DNA of 36,278 nucleotides from Pelargonium cotyledonis (taxonomy: Eukaryota > Streptophyta > Magnoliopsida > Geraniales > Geraniaceae). Positions 22,429 to 33,600 of the stretch are shown here, one piece after another. The stretch covers positions 1 to 36,278 of the forward strand of contig JAYMTA010000171.1 of the NCBI GenBank assembly GCA_036897625.1, in the 5' to 3' direction. The position numbers and the translations under genes are program-made. How positions within the stretch are numbered: the stretch's first letter is position 1; the number at the start of each line of letters is the position of its first letter. The notes under the pieces were generated by a model. It was not told where the DNA came from. It worked only from the letters and a program-made list of their open reading frames with translations, and made no database searches.

Positions 22429-22600
22429 TTTGTATTTATTTTTTAATAAGTTGAGTACACAACAAGAGCAGCTTTCCCTTATTAACCTTACTACACCTCA
22501 TATCGTCGGCAAAGAGACTCGAACTCGAGAACTAAAAAATAATTCAAAGCGCTTAAACGTTTGACCCAACGAGTCTTGATAGTCTTTGTTTGTATTAATT
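22429..22600 (-). mobile_element. SINE with imperfect 12-bp target-site duplication
   Basis: The minus strand reads GGGTCAAACGTTTAAGCGC near the 5' end, then the B-box-like CTCGAGTTCGAGTCTC (about 22513-22528) and an A-rich 3' end. Flanks are TTTGTATTTATT (22429-22440) and TTTGTATTAATT (22589-22600), one mismatch in twelve. The element proper is 22441-22588. It resembles the SINE at 3174-3350 in the B-box neighbourhood (TCTCGAGTTC) and orientation, so both may be one family. Confidence 0.65.
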
Positions 22601-24334
22601 TGTCCACCCTAACTATATTACTCTTTCAAACTCACTCTTGGATTCTTAATAATGATAAAAATGATATTTGTACCAAGCTTTGTATAAAAGTAAAGTGATA
22701 ATCTACGTTGCAGATATATATTTCATATGTATGTAATTTAAAATTAAGTTTGTATAAATAATAACTAAACATATATGTTATCATTACCATTCCGTAAAAT
22801 TTTGACACAGCATTCAATTTGTGCCAAGTTTAGAAGGCATAGTGAACATGTGATGTATTGTGATAATATTTGTATATTATTTTTAAAAAATATAGCATTA
22901 CACTTCAATAACTTACGGGCACAAAAGATAGGAATCAAGATGTTTTAAAAATATATTTATAATTAAATGTATAATTGAGTCTCTATGTAGATAACAATAT
23001 CCCATCAAATTAAACAACTATTAGTTTTTTGTATATATACCCATTTAGGCCGTTGCTTATATATAAAAAAAAAACTATAATTTCAAAATCTATAAGTAAT
23101 GTAGATATGAATAATGATGCATAACTCAATGAACCCTTATATATAGCTTCAGCCACATTTAGTAACCTAATACAAAAATGACATTTTAAAATATTGATCC
23201 ATGTTGAAACTGTGTAGTCCGCAACTCAATTCATCGGTAACAAATTTAAATTCGGTTTATTATTTTATTTTCTAACAATCCATAAATAAAGTTGTTCTAT
23301 TGACTGATCTTCCTAGGGTGATTGATAGCACCTCCTCTTCTTCTTCACACTTGATCAAGAAAAGTAAGGTTTCTTTCAATGAAAACGAAACTCTTTTGTT
23401 ACCTCTTTTTAATACGATCAATATTATACGTCTATAATATGTTTATCTTTTGAACGTATTTAACTAGCCAGTTTAATTGAATAAGAGGTTCATTTTCATT
23501 CTTCCTACAAGTTGGATCTCTCTACCTTGTGTGTCACACCATATAGTGTGAGTTTGACTGGTACGAGATTTCCTATGAACTTGCTACGAAAAGATGACTA
23601 TTTACTCGACCCATTTATATATGTGTTACCTGAACTCGTACGTAGCCTATCAATGAAATGAGGTGCTTGGATAAAGTGCAAAATAATTAAATATTTGCAA
23701 AATAGTTTGTCATATTCAGATAGCAACCACACCAAGAGGAATATGATGTGAAATATTTGTGTGTAATGATAGAGAATTAGGATTAGGATGTGGGAATTGT
23801 TAAGAAATTGGAAATGTGATTGTGATTGGAGTAATGCTCTTATTATGAAATGTTTATGGACAGCTCATAATGCTTGAGAATGATAAAGACACTTGTAAAC
23901 ATCAACTTTGAGATGTTAGGTTGTCCATTTTATACATCTACATAACAATCAAGTAAATAATGCTTTCATTTTTCCTCCAAATTAAAGTTACAAATAAATG
24001 GTGTAGCTAGTCGTTGCCTACCTTAGATTACATTGCTTTTGCCAACCTTCTTTTCCCAATAAATTTCAAATCTAATTGAGGTATTTGAATAATGATGGAT
24101 CAAAGAGAGAAAATAATTATTGACTATTAGATCTCCTACTTTATGCAATTAGATTGAAGGATGGCCATCAAAATTAATTTAGGTCAATTATAGGTTTCAA
24201 ATATTGAAGAATAAGTTATGTTCGATAGGTCGCAATCCATAAGAGATGCATATAGCGAAGGAAATAATATTGGGATATGTTTATTTATTTAATTAATTAT
24301 AAGATTTCTAAAGTGGACACAAAATCATCACCTT
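22601..24334. other. AT-rich DNA; no MenF exon or other gene seen
   Basis: I searched this stretch on both strands for sequence resembling the N-terminal MenF part of PHYLLO and found none. There are only short, low-complexity frames. Confidence 0.5.
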
Positions 24335-25232
24335 TAAGTAATGGAAAAATATTTTAAAATGGTCCTCTTATTGTCCATTTTGTTTCAAATTGGTTCCCAA
24401 ATTGGTTTTTGTTTCAATTAAATTCTCTTAGTATTAAGTTGTTCCAAAATAGTCCTCTTATTATTCATTTTGTAACAAATTGGTCCTCAGTTTGATTTTT
24501 GTTTCAATTTACTCATTTTAGTATTAAGATTGTTCCAATATTTTGGTCTCCTTATTATACATTTTGTTTCAGATTGATTCATCCCAAAACCGAGCAGTCA
24601 AAATATGACAACATGAAAAATATTTTTATTAATTTAAATATAATGCAAAATTTTAACATGGTGATTACGTCGACAAGAAAAAGCGTCAATTCAGATTTCA
24701 GATCGTTTTTGGACTGATAAAAAATAATATGGATAATAACCGAAAGGGGTTTGAATCAAATTAGAGTTGATGAAATTTAGTCTTTTAGTTTAAAATGAGC
24801 AATTTTCCGACCCGGTTTGTATTTTATAGGAAAAATTTGCCTTTCTGTGCGACGTGTAGCATGCAAAATATTCATTAGTAACTCCATACTAATGTAATTG
24901 TCATGTTAAAATATGAAATTATTTAATTTAATAAATAAAATAAAATAAAACCATTTTTCCGCATCATCATAATTTGACGTCCCGATTACGAGATGAACTA
25001 ATTTAAAACAAAATGTATACTAAGAGGACCAAATTGGAACAATCTAAATAGTAAGAGGACTATATTGAAAAAAAAACTAATTTTCGGACCAATTTGAAAC
25101 AAAATGGATAGTAAGAAGACCATTTTGAAACAATCTTAATACTAAGAGAATTAAATTGAAACAAAAATTAAAATAAGGACTGATTTAAAACAAAATGAAT
25201 ACTAAGAAAACCAGACCATTTTCCTAAGTAAT
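24335..25232. mobile_element. Non-autonomous foldback MULE-like DNA transposon
   Basis: TAAGTAAT flanks the element on both sides (24335-24342 and 25225-25232). The ends are inverted, GGAAAA at 24343 and TTTTCC ending 25224. The arms (24343 to about 24640, and about 24930 to 25224) are long inverted repeats built of a roughly 90-base subunit containing TCCTCTTA-TATTCATTTTG, CAAATTGGTCC and TTAGTATTAAGATTGTTCC, repeated two to three times per arm. The central 300 bases hold no transposase. Long terminal inverted repeats and an 8 to 9-bp duplication fit Mutator-like elements; hAT is the alternative because of the 8-bp duplication, but the ends do not look like hAT. Confidence 0.75.
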
Positions 25233-25272
25233 ATGACCACAAGAGCCTACCAATTTAATGCATGTGAGTTAT

Positions 25273-26689
25273 TGATATCTCGATTTCATGTGAGCTATCC
25301 GTCATGATTTTTATAGGATTTTCATGATAAATTGTTGATTTTGATCATTAAAATAGCAAGAATTGATTTTATTTCGCTATCTTCGGATCGAGCATGCATT
25401 TAGTGAAATTCTTGTTATTTTACGGTTAATTCATCAATATTTTGGGATTTTATACTTGTCTTGTGTGAGTTGGACTTTCAGGTGTGGAGCGAAGACGAAT
25501 ATTCGAAGGAAAACATGTCAAAAGCTGGAGTTCAGCGCAGCGACGACATATCAGTGTAGATATGTTCGACGTAGCGACGTCAGAACAACGTAGCAACGCT
25601 GTACAATTCACCAGGATGTTCTGAGGTTATTTTGTTACCAGCGTTGCTACGTCAGTACCAGCGTAGTGACGTTGTGCGAATATTTGTCACGTGACTAATT
25701 CAACGTGAATTAGGTCAGTTCTCGAGGATAAAAAAGAGGAGAAACGTGGAATTGAGGGGGGACGCATAGAGAAAGAAAAAGGAGGCGACAAACATCAAGG
25801 AGAATAGGCTCCGAAAAGCACGTGGAGATCATCGTAGAGATTGAGAGATCGAAATCTACCATCCATATTGTTGTTCTAGTTTGTTCTTCTCTTGACTCTT
25901 ATACTTTTGAGATTCGTTTTGCTTTCACACAATGAACTTTGAGATGTTTGTCTATAAACTTTTAGAGTTTCACCTTGTGATCATGAACTAACAATCTCTT
26001 GTGGGTTGCTTGAAGCTTAGTATGGATTTATAATATAGTTTTGAATTTTGGGATTTCCGGATTATGATTGCTTGTTGATTCATGAACTTATTGTTTGCTT
26101 TGTACCTTGGCCAACACTTTGCATGACTTACTTGATTATTTACACCTAGGAATAGGGTTTTTAATCATAGAGATGAATCAATACAAGAAGATAATTGACA
26201 TAGAGATAGAGAGTTAATTATTTGCCTTAGAGTATCAGACAATGCTTGTAGGCCTTTTTTTATCTCCATTAACTTGATCTTATTGCCTATTTGATTAATG
26301 TCGGGTAACAATTGGGTTTGTGCTTCGAATTAATCAAATTGAGAATCTATAGAACTCGGAAGAGGGGTAGATTAATCATAAGTTAGAGTTAGCAATCGGA
26401 TCAGAAAGACCTTAATTCAATGTATTTTATGAATCTGGAACTACGTGGAAAGCAACCGCATATTTCTCTCATTGAATTTTCTCAGCCGTCATCTAAATCA
26501 TTGCTATCTTAGTTGTTAATTTAATCATTAGTTTACATCACAACATCCACTATATTGAGTTCTCTTTTTAGATTGCGAATTCGATTTAAATTCTACACTA
26601 TCAGCCCCAAGTCCCTAAGGATTCGATACTCAAACTCACTTGGAGTCCTATATTCTTGTCGACCCAGTATACTTGCCGCGGACATAACA
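25273..26689 (+). mobile_element. Ty3/gypsy LTR, first copy (fossil)
   Basis: A direct repeat of about 1.4 kb beginning TGATATCTCGATTTCATGTG and ending near GGACATAACA; it recurs at 29345-30688. It is followed by a primer-binding-site sequence. By eye the two copies agree at about nine positions in ten, with one larger length difference of some 75 bases, and many of the differences are C/T or G/A. If they were a true pair this would mean an age of a few million years, but I have not computed it. Confidence 0.85.
25531..25680. repeat. CGTAGCGACG / CGTTGCTACG direct and inverted motifs in the LTR
   Basis: Several copies of a ten-base word close to CGTAGCGACG and of its reverse complement lie within 150 bases of the LTR, with a TATA-like GATAAAAAA about 50 bases after (near 25728). 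A shorter set is in the second LTR (29604-29677) and a third in the internal region (27880-28017). Confidence 0.65.
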
Positions 26690-26695
26690 AGTTTT

Positions 26696-26712
26696 TGGCG
26701 CCGTTGCCGGGG
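26696..26712 (+). promoter_or_regulatory. Primer binding site (tRNA-Asp type)
   Basis: TGGCGCCGTTGCCGGGG lies a few bases after the LTR end. This is the sequence commonly seen in Athila/Tat-type plant elements and assigned to tRNA-Asp. Confidence 0.7.
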
Positions 26713-27879
26713 ACTTGGGTTTTATTGATAGTATATAATTTATTAAATTCTTTGATCTTATTTTGTTTTTTTTTGTTTATATGCAAAATAGAATTTCAAG
26801 AATAATCAGAAAATGTTTCTATAGCTGATTGGCATATGGAACAATTGGAACAATTGTTATCAAATGCTAATTTGATGAAATAATCAGTTCTTCCACTTGA
26901 TGATGAGTGCTCTTATATCTCGGCTCCAATTTACTCTTATTTTCGAAGCCAAGATCTAGAGGACTATGAGTCTTCTAGCACAAACCTTTATCATGAAGAA
27001 GAGTATGAGGAGAATTTTGTAAGGTGTCGTGTATTTTGTGCGATGAAGAGCACTATTTTGACGATTGTCCATACAATCCCCTCTCTAAGGCTTATTTGGG
27101 AGACTGGGATCCAAATTTTGATTTTAATACTAAAGTCAATAACCCAGTACGACAACAACAAGACCACTACCTTTCACCACAAAAGTGTACCAGTGGTGAG
27201 GATGAAATACTCTCAGGTTTTGAGAATTCTATCTTCGATGATGTTTTGGTCAAGGAAAATGGTGATTTGGTGATGTTTGGAAAAGCAGAGATGATGTTGG
27301 GCATGACATCCATCGTTAATGAAGATGATGAACACATCTCCAATTTGGTTGAAGAATGGGTAGAAATTGAGGTTGAAATTCCAACAAAAACAGATGTAAG
27401 CATAGTGTGCGGTGTAAAGGGAGATATAAAAAAGGATAAAGTGTCACTATGTCACGAAGAAAAGGATGAGGAGATGGCAAAATGCAAATGCCTATTATCC
27501 TAAAAGTAAAAGAAAGAAAAAGAAGTGTAAGGAGAATCAAGTGGATAAAGAGGAATTGATGAACCCCCTTCTCTTGGTGTCGTTCCAAGTTCCATTTGTG
27601 AGGATCAAGCACAATTGGAGTCTTGGGACCAAGAAGCATAAAGAAAAATAAAAAGAGCCACCCATCGAGCAAACGACGTTAAACAAAAGCGCTCATGGGA
27701 GGCAACTCATTTGGTAAGTTTTAAACTTTTGTTTTAGTTGCCTTAGTTAATTTAAATTTTTGATTTGTTTTTGGAATAAAAGTTGTTCAATATTGATTAT
27801 GTGGTGAGGAGAAAAATAAGAGAGTGAAAGGATTAATTTTGTTTTTGAGTTTTAATAGTGTGCAAGTATGGAGACCAAT

Positions 27880-28080
27880 GTCGCTATGGTGTACTAACGT
27901 AGCGACGCCACTCCAAAAAAGGCAACGTTCTGACCAAATTTTGTTACCACCGTTGCTACGGTCATATGACGTCGCGACGCCCAGCGCCACTACATTCAAT
28001 TGACGTTGCGGCGCTAGTATCAGGTCTGAGCATAAAAAAATGAGTGTTAGTGAGGGGAAAAGTTTGCTATAAAACTTTGG
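27880..28080 (+). repeat. Internal copy of the LTR motif array with a TATA-like box
   Basis: The words CGTAGCGACG and CGTTGCTACG recur here, including a stretch TTTTGTTACCA-CGTTGCTACG (27939-27960) nearly identical to 25629-25652 in the first LTR. A TATA-like CTATAAAAC follows near 28068. This repeats the array-then-TATA order of the LTR outside the LTR. Confidence 0.6.
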
Positions 28081-29324
28081 AAGGCCTAATCTATCTCATC
28101 ATCATCTCTCTTTCATCCTTCTTCACACATACAACAAAATAGAACGACGAACTCTTCAGTGGTCCCTCTCTTTGATTTTTCTGAAAGCTCCCCACCTCGC
28201 TCCATTGTTTCAAGCAAGTCTCTCCAAATCAAGAGCGTGTCATCTGTTCTCTGTCACGACGTCACCAATTCTGTCCCGATGCCACCTCCGAGGGCAATGC
28301 TAAGGATGAGAAAAATTGCAACTGAGCATGTCCGCTCAGTAGGGTAACTTCATTTTATTTTCTTGCAAATTTATATGTTAGTTTTGTGTTCTTTTGTTTT
28401 GCTTATCCTGCTAGAAGGCATGATCAGGTAGATAAGGTTGGGGTTTACTGTTTTCTTTTTCTTTTTGTTTTGTTTTGTGTTGTTTTTGTGTCTAAACTTT
28501 GATTTTTTTTCAATGAGGGCACTGAAAGGTTTAAGTTTTGGGAGGGGGTCATTTTACGACCGTTATTTTTGTTTTGTTATTTTGTTGTATTTTTATTTTG
28601 TGTGTTTTTTTTTTCATGCGGTTTTTAGGTAGTGTGAGCCACTGTTAGGTTTTTTGAGTCTTGAACTTTGACAATTCTCGATGATATGAAATGTTGCATA
28701 TGTCTTTGTTTGTTTGGAGATGCATGAATTAGGATCCAAGATGAGTGAAAGGATGAAATTATGATGAATTCTGAAGTAGTTTTGCATGAATATCCTAACA
28801 ATTTGGGCTTCTTTGGGCGAATGGGTAGAAACATGCTTTAGGTATAATCATGTGGGTAAGAGTTCTAGAATTGAGTGAAATGAAATATGAGGCAAAATGA
28901 CTAAAACTATAAGTTTGAGGGAAATGAACAAGGCCATCTTTGATTCGTTTGTGCCAAATTGCCCACCTAATGATATTTGTTATCCTTAGTCACCTTGTTT
29001 GAGCTTTAGCCTTTTCTTGTTTGAAACCTACATTAGAAACCTATATGTCCGTTTGTTCTTTTATCTATAAATTATTTTTGATCCTTTTTGTTCTTGTCAA
29101 AGAATATGGTGTGTCATTAGTGAGAGATGATTGATCATGCTTGGTATTGGGTATTTGGTAAGCTCCAAAAGTTTGGATAAAGATTTTGACTTCCTAAAAA
29201 AAGGAATAGTTTGGGGAGGGCAAAAGAAAATTAAAACATAAGCAAGTGAGTCGTACGTACGTAGTGTAGCTTGTGTGTTTAGTCTTATTTTGTTTTGTTT
29301 TCTTTTCTCCTGAGGACGCGCCCT

Positions 29325-29344
29325 ATTTTAAGCTTGGGGAGTTT
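29325..29344 (+). promoter_or_regulatory. Polypurine-like tract before the second LTR
   Basis: AAGCTTGGGGAGTT directly precedes the TG start of the second LTR, the position used to prime plus-strand synthesis. Confidence 0.5.
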
Positions 29345-30688
29345 TGATATCTCGATTTCATGTGAGCTATCCGTCATGATTTTTATGGGATTTTCATGAT
29401 AAATTGTTGATTTTGATCATTAAAATAGCAAGAATTGGTTTTATTTCACTATCTTCGGATTGAGCACGCATTTAGTTTAATTCTTGTTGTTTTATGGTTA
29501 ATTCATCAATATTTTAGGATTTTACACTTGTCTTGTGTGAGTTGGACTTTTAGGTGTGGAACAAAGAAGAATATTTGAAGAAAAATATATCAAAAGTTGA
29601 AGTTCAACGTAGCGACGACAAATCAGAGTAGCTACGTTCAACGTAGCGATGTCAGAACATCGTAGCGACGCTGCACGAAAAGCAGTTACGTGACTAATTC
29701 AACGTGAATTAGGTCAGATTTAAGGGGAAAAAAGGGGGAGATGAACGTACAGGAGGGAGGATGAATAGAGAAATAAAAAGGAGGCGACATAGAGCAAGGG
29801 AAGGCTTTGACAAACAAGTGGAGATCATCGTAGAGATTGAGAGATCGAAATCTGCGTTCCATATTCTATTTCTAGTTTGTTCTTGTCTTGACTCTTGTGC
29901 TCTTGAGATTTGTTTACTTTCATAAAATGAACTTTAACTTGTTTAACTATGAACTTTTAGAGTTTTTCCTTGTGATCATGAACTAAACAATCTCTTGTGG
30001 GTTGCTTGAAGCTTAGTATGGATTTATGATATAGTTTTGAACTTTGGAATTTCTAGATTGTGATTGTTTGTTGATTCATGAGTTCATTGCTTGCTTGGTA
30101 GCTTGATCAACTCTTGTCATGATTTACTTGAATATTTACACCTAGGAATAGGGTTTGTAATCGTGGAGATGAATCAATAGGAGAAGATAAATGACCTAGA
30201 GATAGACAGTTAATTATTTGCCTTAGAGTATCAGACAATGCTTGTAGGCCTTCTTCATCTCCTTTAACTTGATCTTATTGCTTATTTGATTAATGTCGAG
30301 TAACAATTGGGTTTGTGCTTTGAATTGATAAAATTGAGAATCTGTAGAACTCGGAAGAGGGGTAGATTAATCATAAGTTAGAGTTAGCAATCGGATCCAG
30401 AAAAACCTTAATTCAATCTATTTTATGAATCTAAAACTAAGTGGAAAGCAACCCGCATATTTCTCTTATTGAATTTTCTCCATTGTCATCTAAATCATTG
30501 CTATCTTAGTTGTTAATATAATCAATAGTTTACATCACAACATCCACTATATTGAGTTTTTTTTTTTAGATTGCGAATTCGATTTAAATTCTATACTATC
30601 AACCCCAAGTCCCTAAGGATTCGATACTCGGACTCACTTGGAGTCCTATATTACTTGTCGACCCAGTATACTTGTCGTGGACGTAACA
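29345..30688 (+). mobile_element. Ty3/gypsy LTR, second copy (fossil)
   Basis: Direct repeat of 25273-26689, about 75 bases shorter in the motif-array region. It has a polypurine-like tract on its left and a decayed primer-binding-site sequence (CCGTTGCTGGGGACTTGGG) on its right, so it can be read both as the 3' LTR of the short element to its left and as the 5' LTR of the gag-pol element to its right. Confidence 0.85.
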
Positions 30689-33600
30689 AGTTTTTTCCGT
30701 TGCTGGGGACTTGGGTTTTATTGGTAATATAGAATTTGTTGGATTCTTTGATCTTGTTTTCGTGTTTCTTTTATTTTTGGTATTTCAGGTAGCTAATCTA
30801 GTGCATGCCCAAATCTTGGAAGGTTGCTTTATTCGATATCGACCCTGAAATCGAGCGAACCTTCATCGCAAGGCGTAGACAACAAAAGTTTTTGAGAGAT
30901 TTGGCCATGACATACAACAATGATGATCTGCCCAGGTTAGAGAATGTTCATGATCCGGATCCTCCGAATGGATGAGGGCTAGCTGGTAACAGGGCAAGGG
31001 TTGGAAATAATGCTGCCAAACAGAATAACAATGGGTTAAATGATCGGGGCGATAACGAAACTTAAACACAGATTAATGCTCCTGAAGGTGAAAATTTGGA
31101 GAATTGCAGAATCCAAGATATTGGAGATTCGAAGTTGGGTAATTGGATGCCCAATGCATTGGAGCATGAAGATGGGGGAATATTCGAGTTGAAACTTGTT
31201 ATGTTCTAAGCCCTAAACACTATAAGGCAATATCAAGGAACTCTATTGGAAGACCCATTGATACATTTGAAGGTTTTCTTCACTGTTTGTAAAGGGTTCA
31301 ACACAGGTATAACTCAGGAAGCTATTCTGTGAAATTTGTTTCCATACACCTTGCTTGACAGAGCAAGAGCTTGGTACAATTCTTTGCCTAGAGAGTCAGT
31401 GTCTACATGGGGACAACTTGTGTCTAAATTCTTGAATAAATATCACCCCCAAGAGAAGACTTTTAAGCTTAGGAATGAGATTTGTGCATTTGAAGAATAT
31501 GATGGAGAATCTCTTCACGATGCATGGGAGAGGTTCAAAGAGTTATTATGGAGATGTCCAAATCATGGGATACCCAAGCTTCTATAGATCTAGACATTCT
31601 ACAACGGGTTGGCCTTAAGGACACAAGACATGGTTGATGCTTTAGCAAATGGAGCGCTATTGGATATGAATCATGCACAAGCTCAAGAGGTGATTGAGCA
31701 TATCCCGAACAATCGAGGTAGTGTGTTTGAGAGGAGAAATGAGAAAGGAAAGTCAACAGTGGGTACATGTAATGAGGCTATAGAAGTGTTAGCAGCTCAA
31801 ATGGGTAACTTGACTAGCGTGCTGAAGACAATGAATATGGGACCCAAAATTAATACAGTGAAACAATCTCAGCAACTGGATAATTTATGTGTGTTATGCG
31901 GAGGAGGTCATGATTATGAAAGTTGCCCTTAGAATGTGAAATCGGTTTGTTATGTTGGGAACAAAGATAGATACTTAGATCCCTTATCTAATACATATAA
32001 CGAGGGGTGGAAAGATCACCCTAACCTTAAATGGGGAAATCAAGGAACTAGTGGTTTACATGGGCAATCTAATAGACTAAATATACCACCGATTTTTCAG
32101 CAACAAGGTAAGAATTATCAGGTTAATCAGGGATCTTAGCATAATATACAAGGGTTCGAGCAGAATCAGAATTTTCAGACTCAGAGTTTTCAACAAGCTC
32201 AGCCACCACCTCAAGCTCCAACAAGTTCATTGGAAGCAATGTTCAAGGAATACATGATGAAAAATGAGGCAATGATCCAAAATCAAAATACTGTGATTCA
32301 TAATCAAAATGCTTCTATCCGAAACTTGGAGAATCAGATAAGGCAAATTGCCAAAAATTTGAGTGAGAGGAATCAATGGTCTCTACCTAGTAACACGGAG
32401 AATCTGAGAGGGGGCAATAAGGATGTCAATGCCATCACTTTAAGGTATGGACTACAACTCATAGATCCTACTCCTATGAAGAAAAATGTTGCAGAATCGG
32501 TTCTAGTAGAGGAAAAGGGGATTGAAGAAGGTTCACAAGAAGAAAGGCCTGAGGTAATTGAAAAAGAAAAATCTTAAACAGAGAAAAGGGAAGAGATGGA
32601 ATTACTGAAACCACCACCTCCTTATCCCCAGAGACTTAAAAAGGCGAAAGATGATCAACAATTTAATAAGTTCTTGGAGATTTTGAAGCAGCTTCGGATC
32701 AACATTCCTTTTGTAGGAGAACTGGAACAAATGCCAAATTATCATAAGTTCCTCAAGGACATTCTGTCCAAGAGGAGAAGGATAGAAGAGTTCAAGAATG
32801 ATCAGCTGAACAAAGAATGTAGTGCCATTGTCCAAAGTCGAATCCCAACGAAGCAGAAGGATCCAGGGAGCTTTGTTATTCCATGTGGAATCGAGGAGAT
32901 AGATGGTATCAGTACACTATGTGATTTGGGTGCAGGGGTGAATTTGATGCCCTTGTCATTATTCAATGCTCTGAGGGTAGGAAAGATGAAGCCCACTACG
33001 GTATCATTGCATTTGGCAGACAGGTCAGTGGTTTATCCAGAAAGAATAATAGATGATATTTTGGTAAGGGCGGGGAAATTCATTTTTCCTGCAGATTTTA
33101 TAGTGCACAATTTTGAGGCTGACAAGGTAGTCCCGCTGATATTAGAAAGACCCTTTCTTGCTACAGTTGACACGGTTATAAATGTGAAGCGCGGGGGGCT
33201 GGTAATGAGGGTAGGACATGAAAAAGTAATTTTCAATATTTATAATACAATGGACTACCCCGATGACAGAGAAGAAGATTGTGCCAGTGTGAAAATGCTA
33301 AGTGTTATAGGACAACAGAGCCCGAGGATGATTCAGAATTTTGATGTTGTGGATGGGTATCTTCAGGGATTGACAGATATTTTAGATGACAGTGAAGAAT
33401 TGGCTGAGCTAGACAAAATATTTGAGTTGGATCAAGCAAGTGAGTCTGAGCAAGTGTATGCATTTGAAGCATTGAAAACTGAAGATAAGAACATGGTGAT
33501 GAGGAAACCATCAGTGGAAGAGCCCCTAGAGTTAGAGTTGAAGCCCTTTCCTGAGTATTTGAAGTATGCATATTTAGGGGAAAATAAGACTCTTCCTATG

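Larger units (their letters stand above)
26690..29344 (+). mobile_element. Internal region of a short, probably non-autonomous LTR element (fossil)
   Basis: It starts with a primer binding site and ends with a purine-rich tract just before the second LTR, so 25273-30688 has the layout of a complete short element of about 5.4 kb. Near 27000-27500 lies a frame with a zinc-knuckle-like CILCDEEHYFDDC (C-x2-C-x4-H-x4-C), followed by AYLGDWDPNFDFN, resembling the gag zinc-knuckle region of the larger element downstream. No protease, reverse transcriptase or integrase is present, so it would need proteins from a relative. The stretch 28000-29320 shows no recognisable protein. Confidence 0.7.

Noticed and set aside
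27880-28017. CRISPR-like or satellite array
   Set aside because: Motif copies are few, irregularly spaced and in both orientations within an LTR element of a plant genome.
28159-28347. 62-codon frame rich in serine and proline in the short LTR element
   Set aside because: Could be a remnant of an extra reading frame after pol, but there is no recognisable domain.
30863-31069. Minus-strand frame in the gag leader
   Set aside because: Antisense shadow of the fossil gag region.
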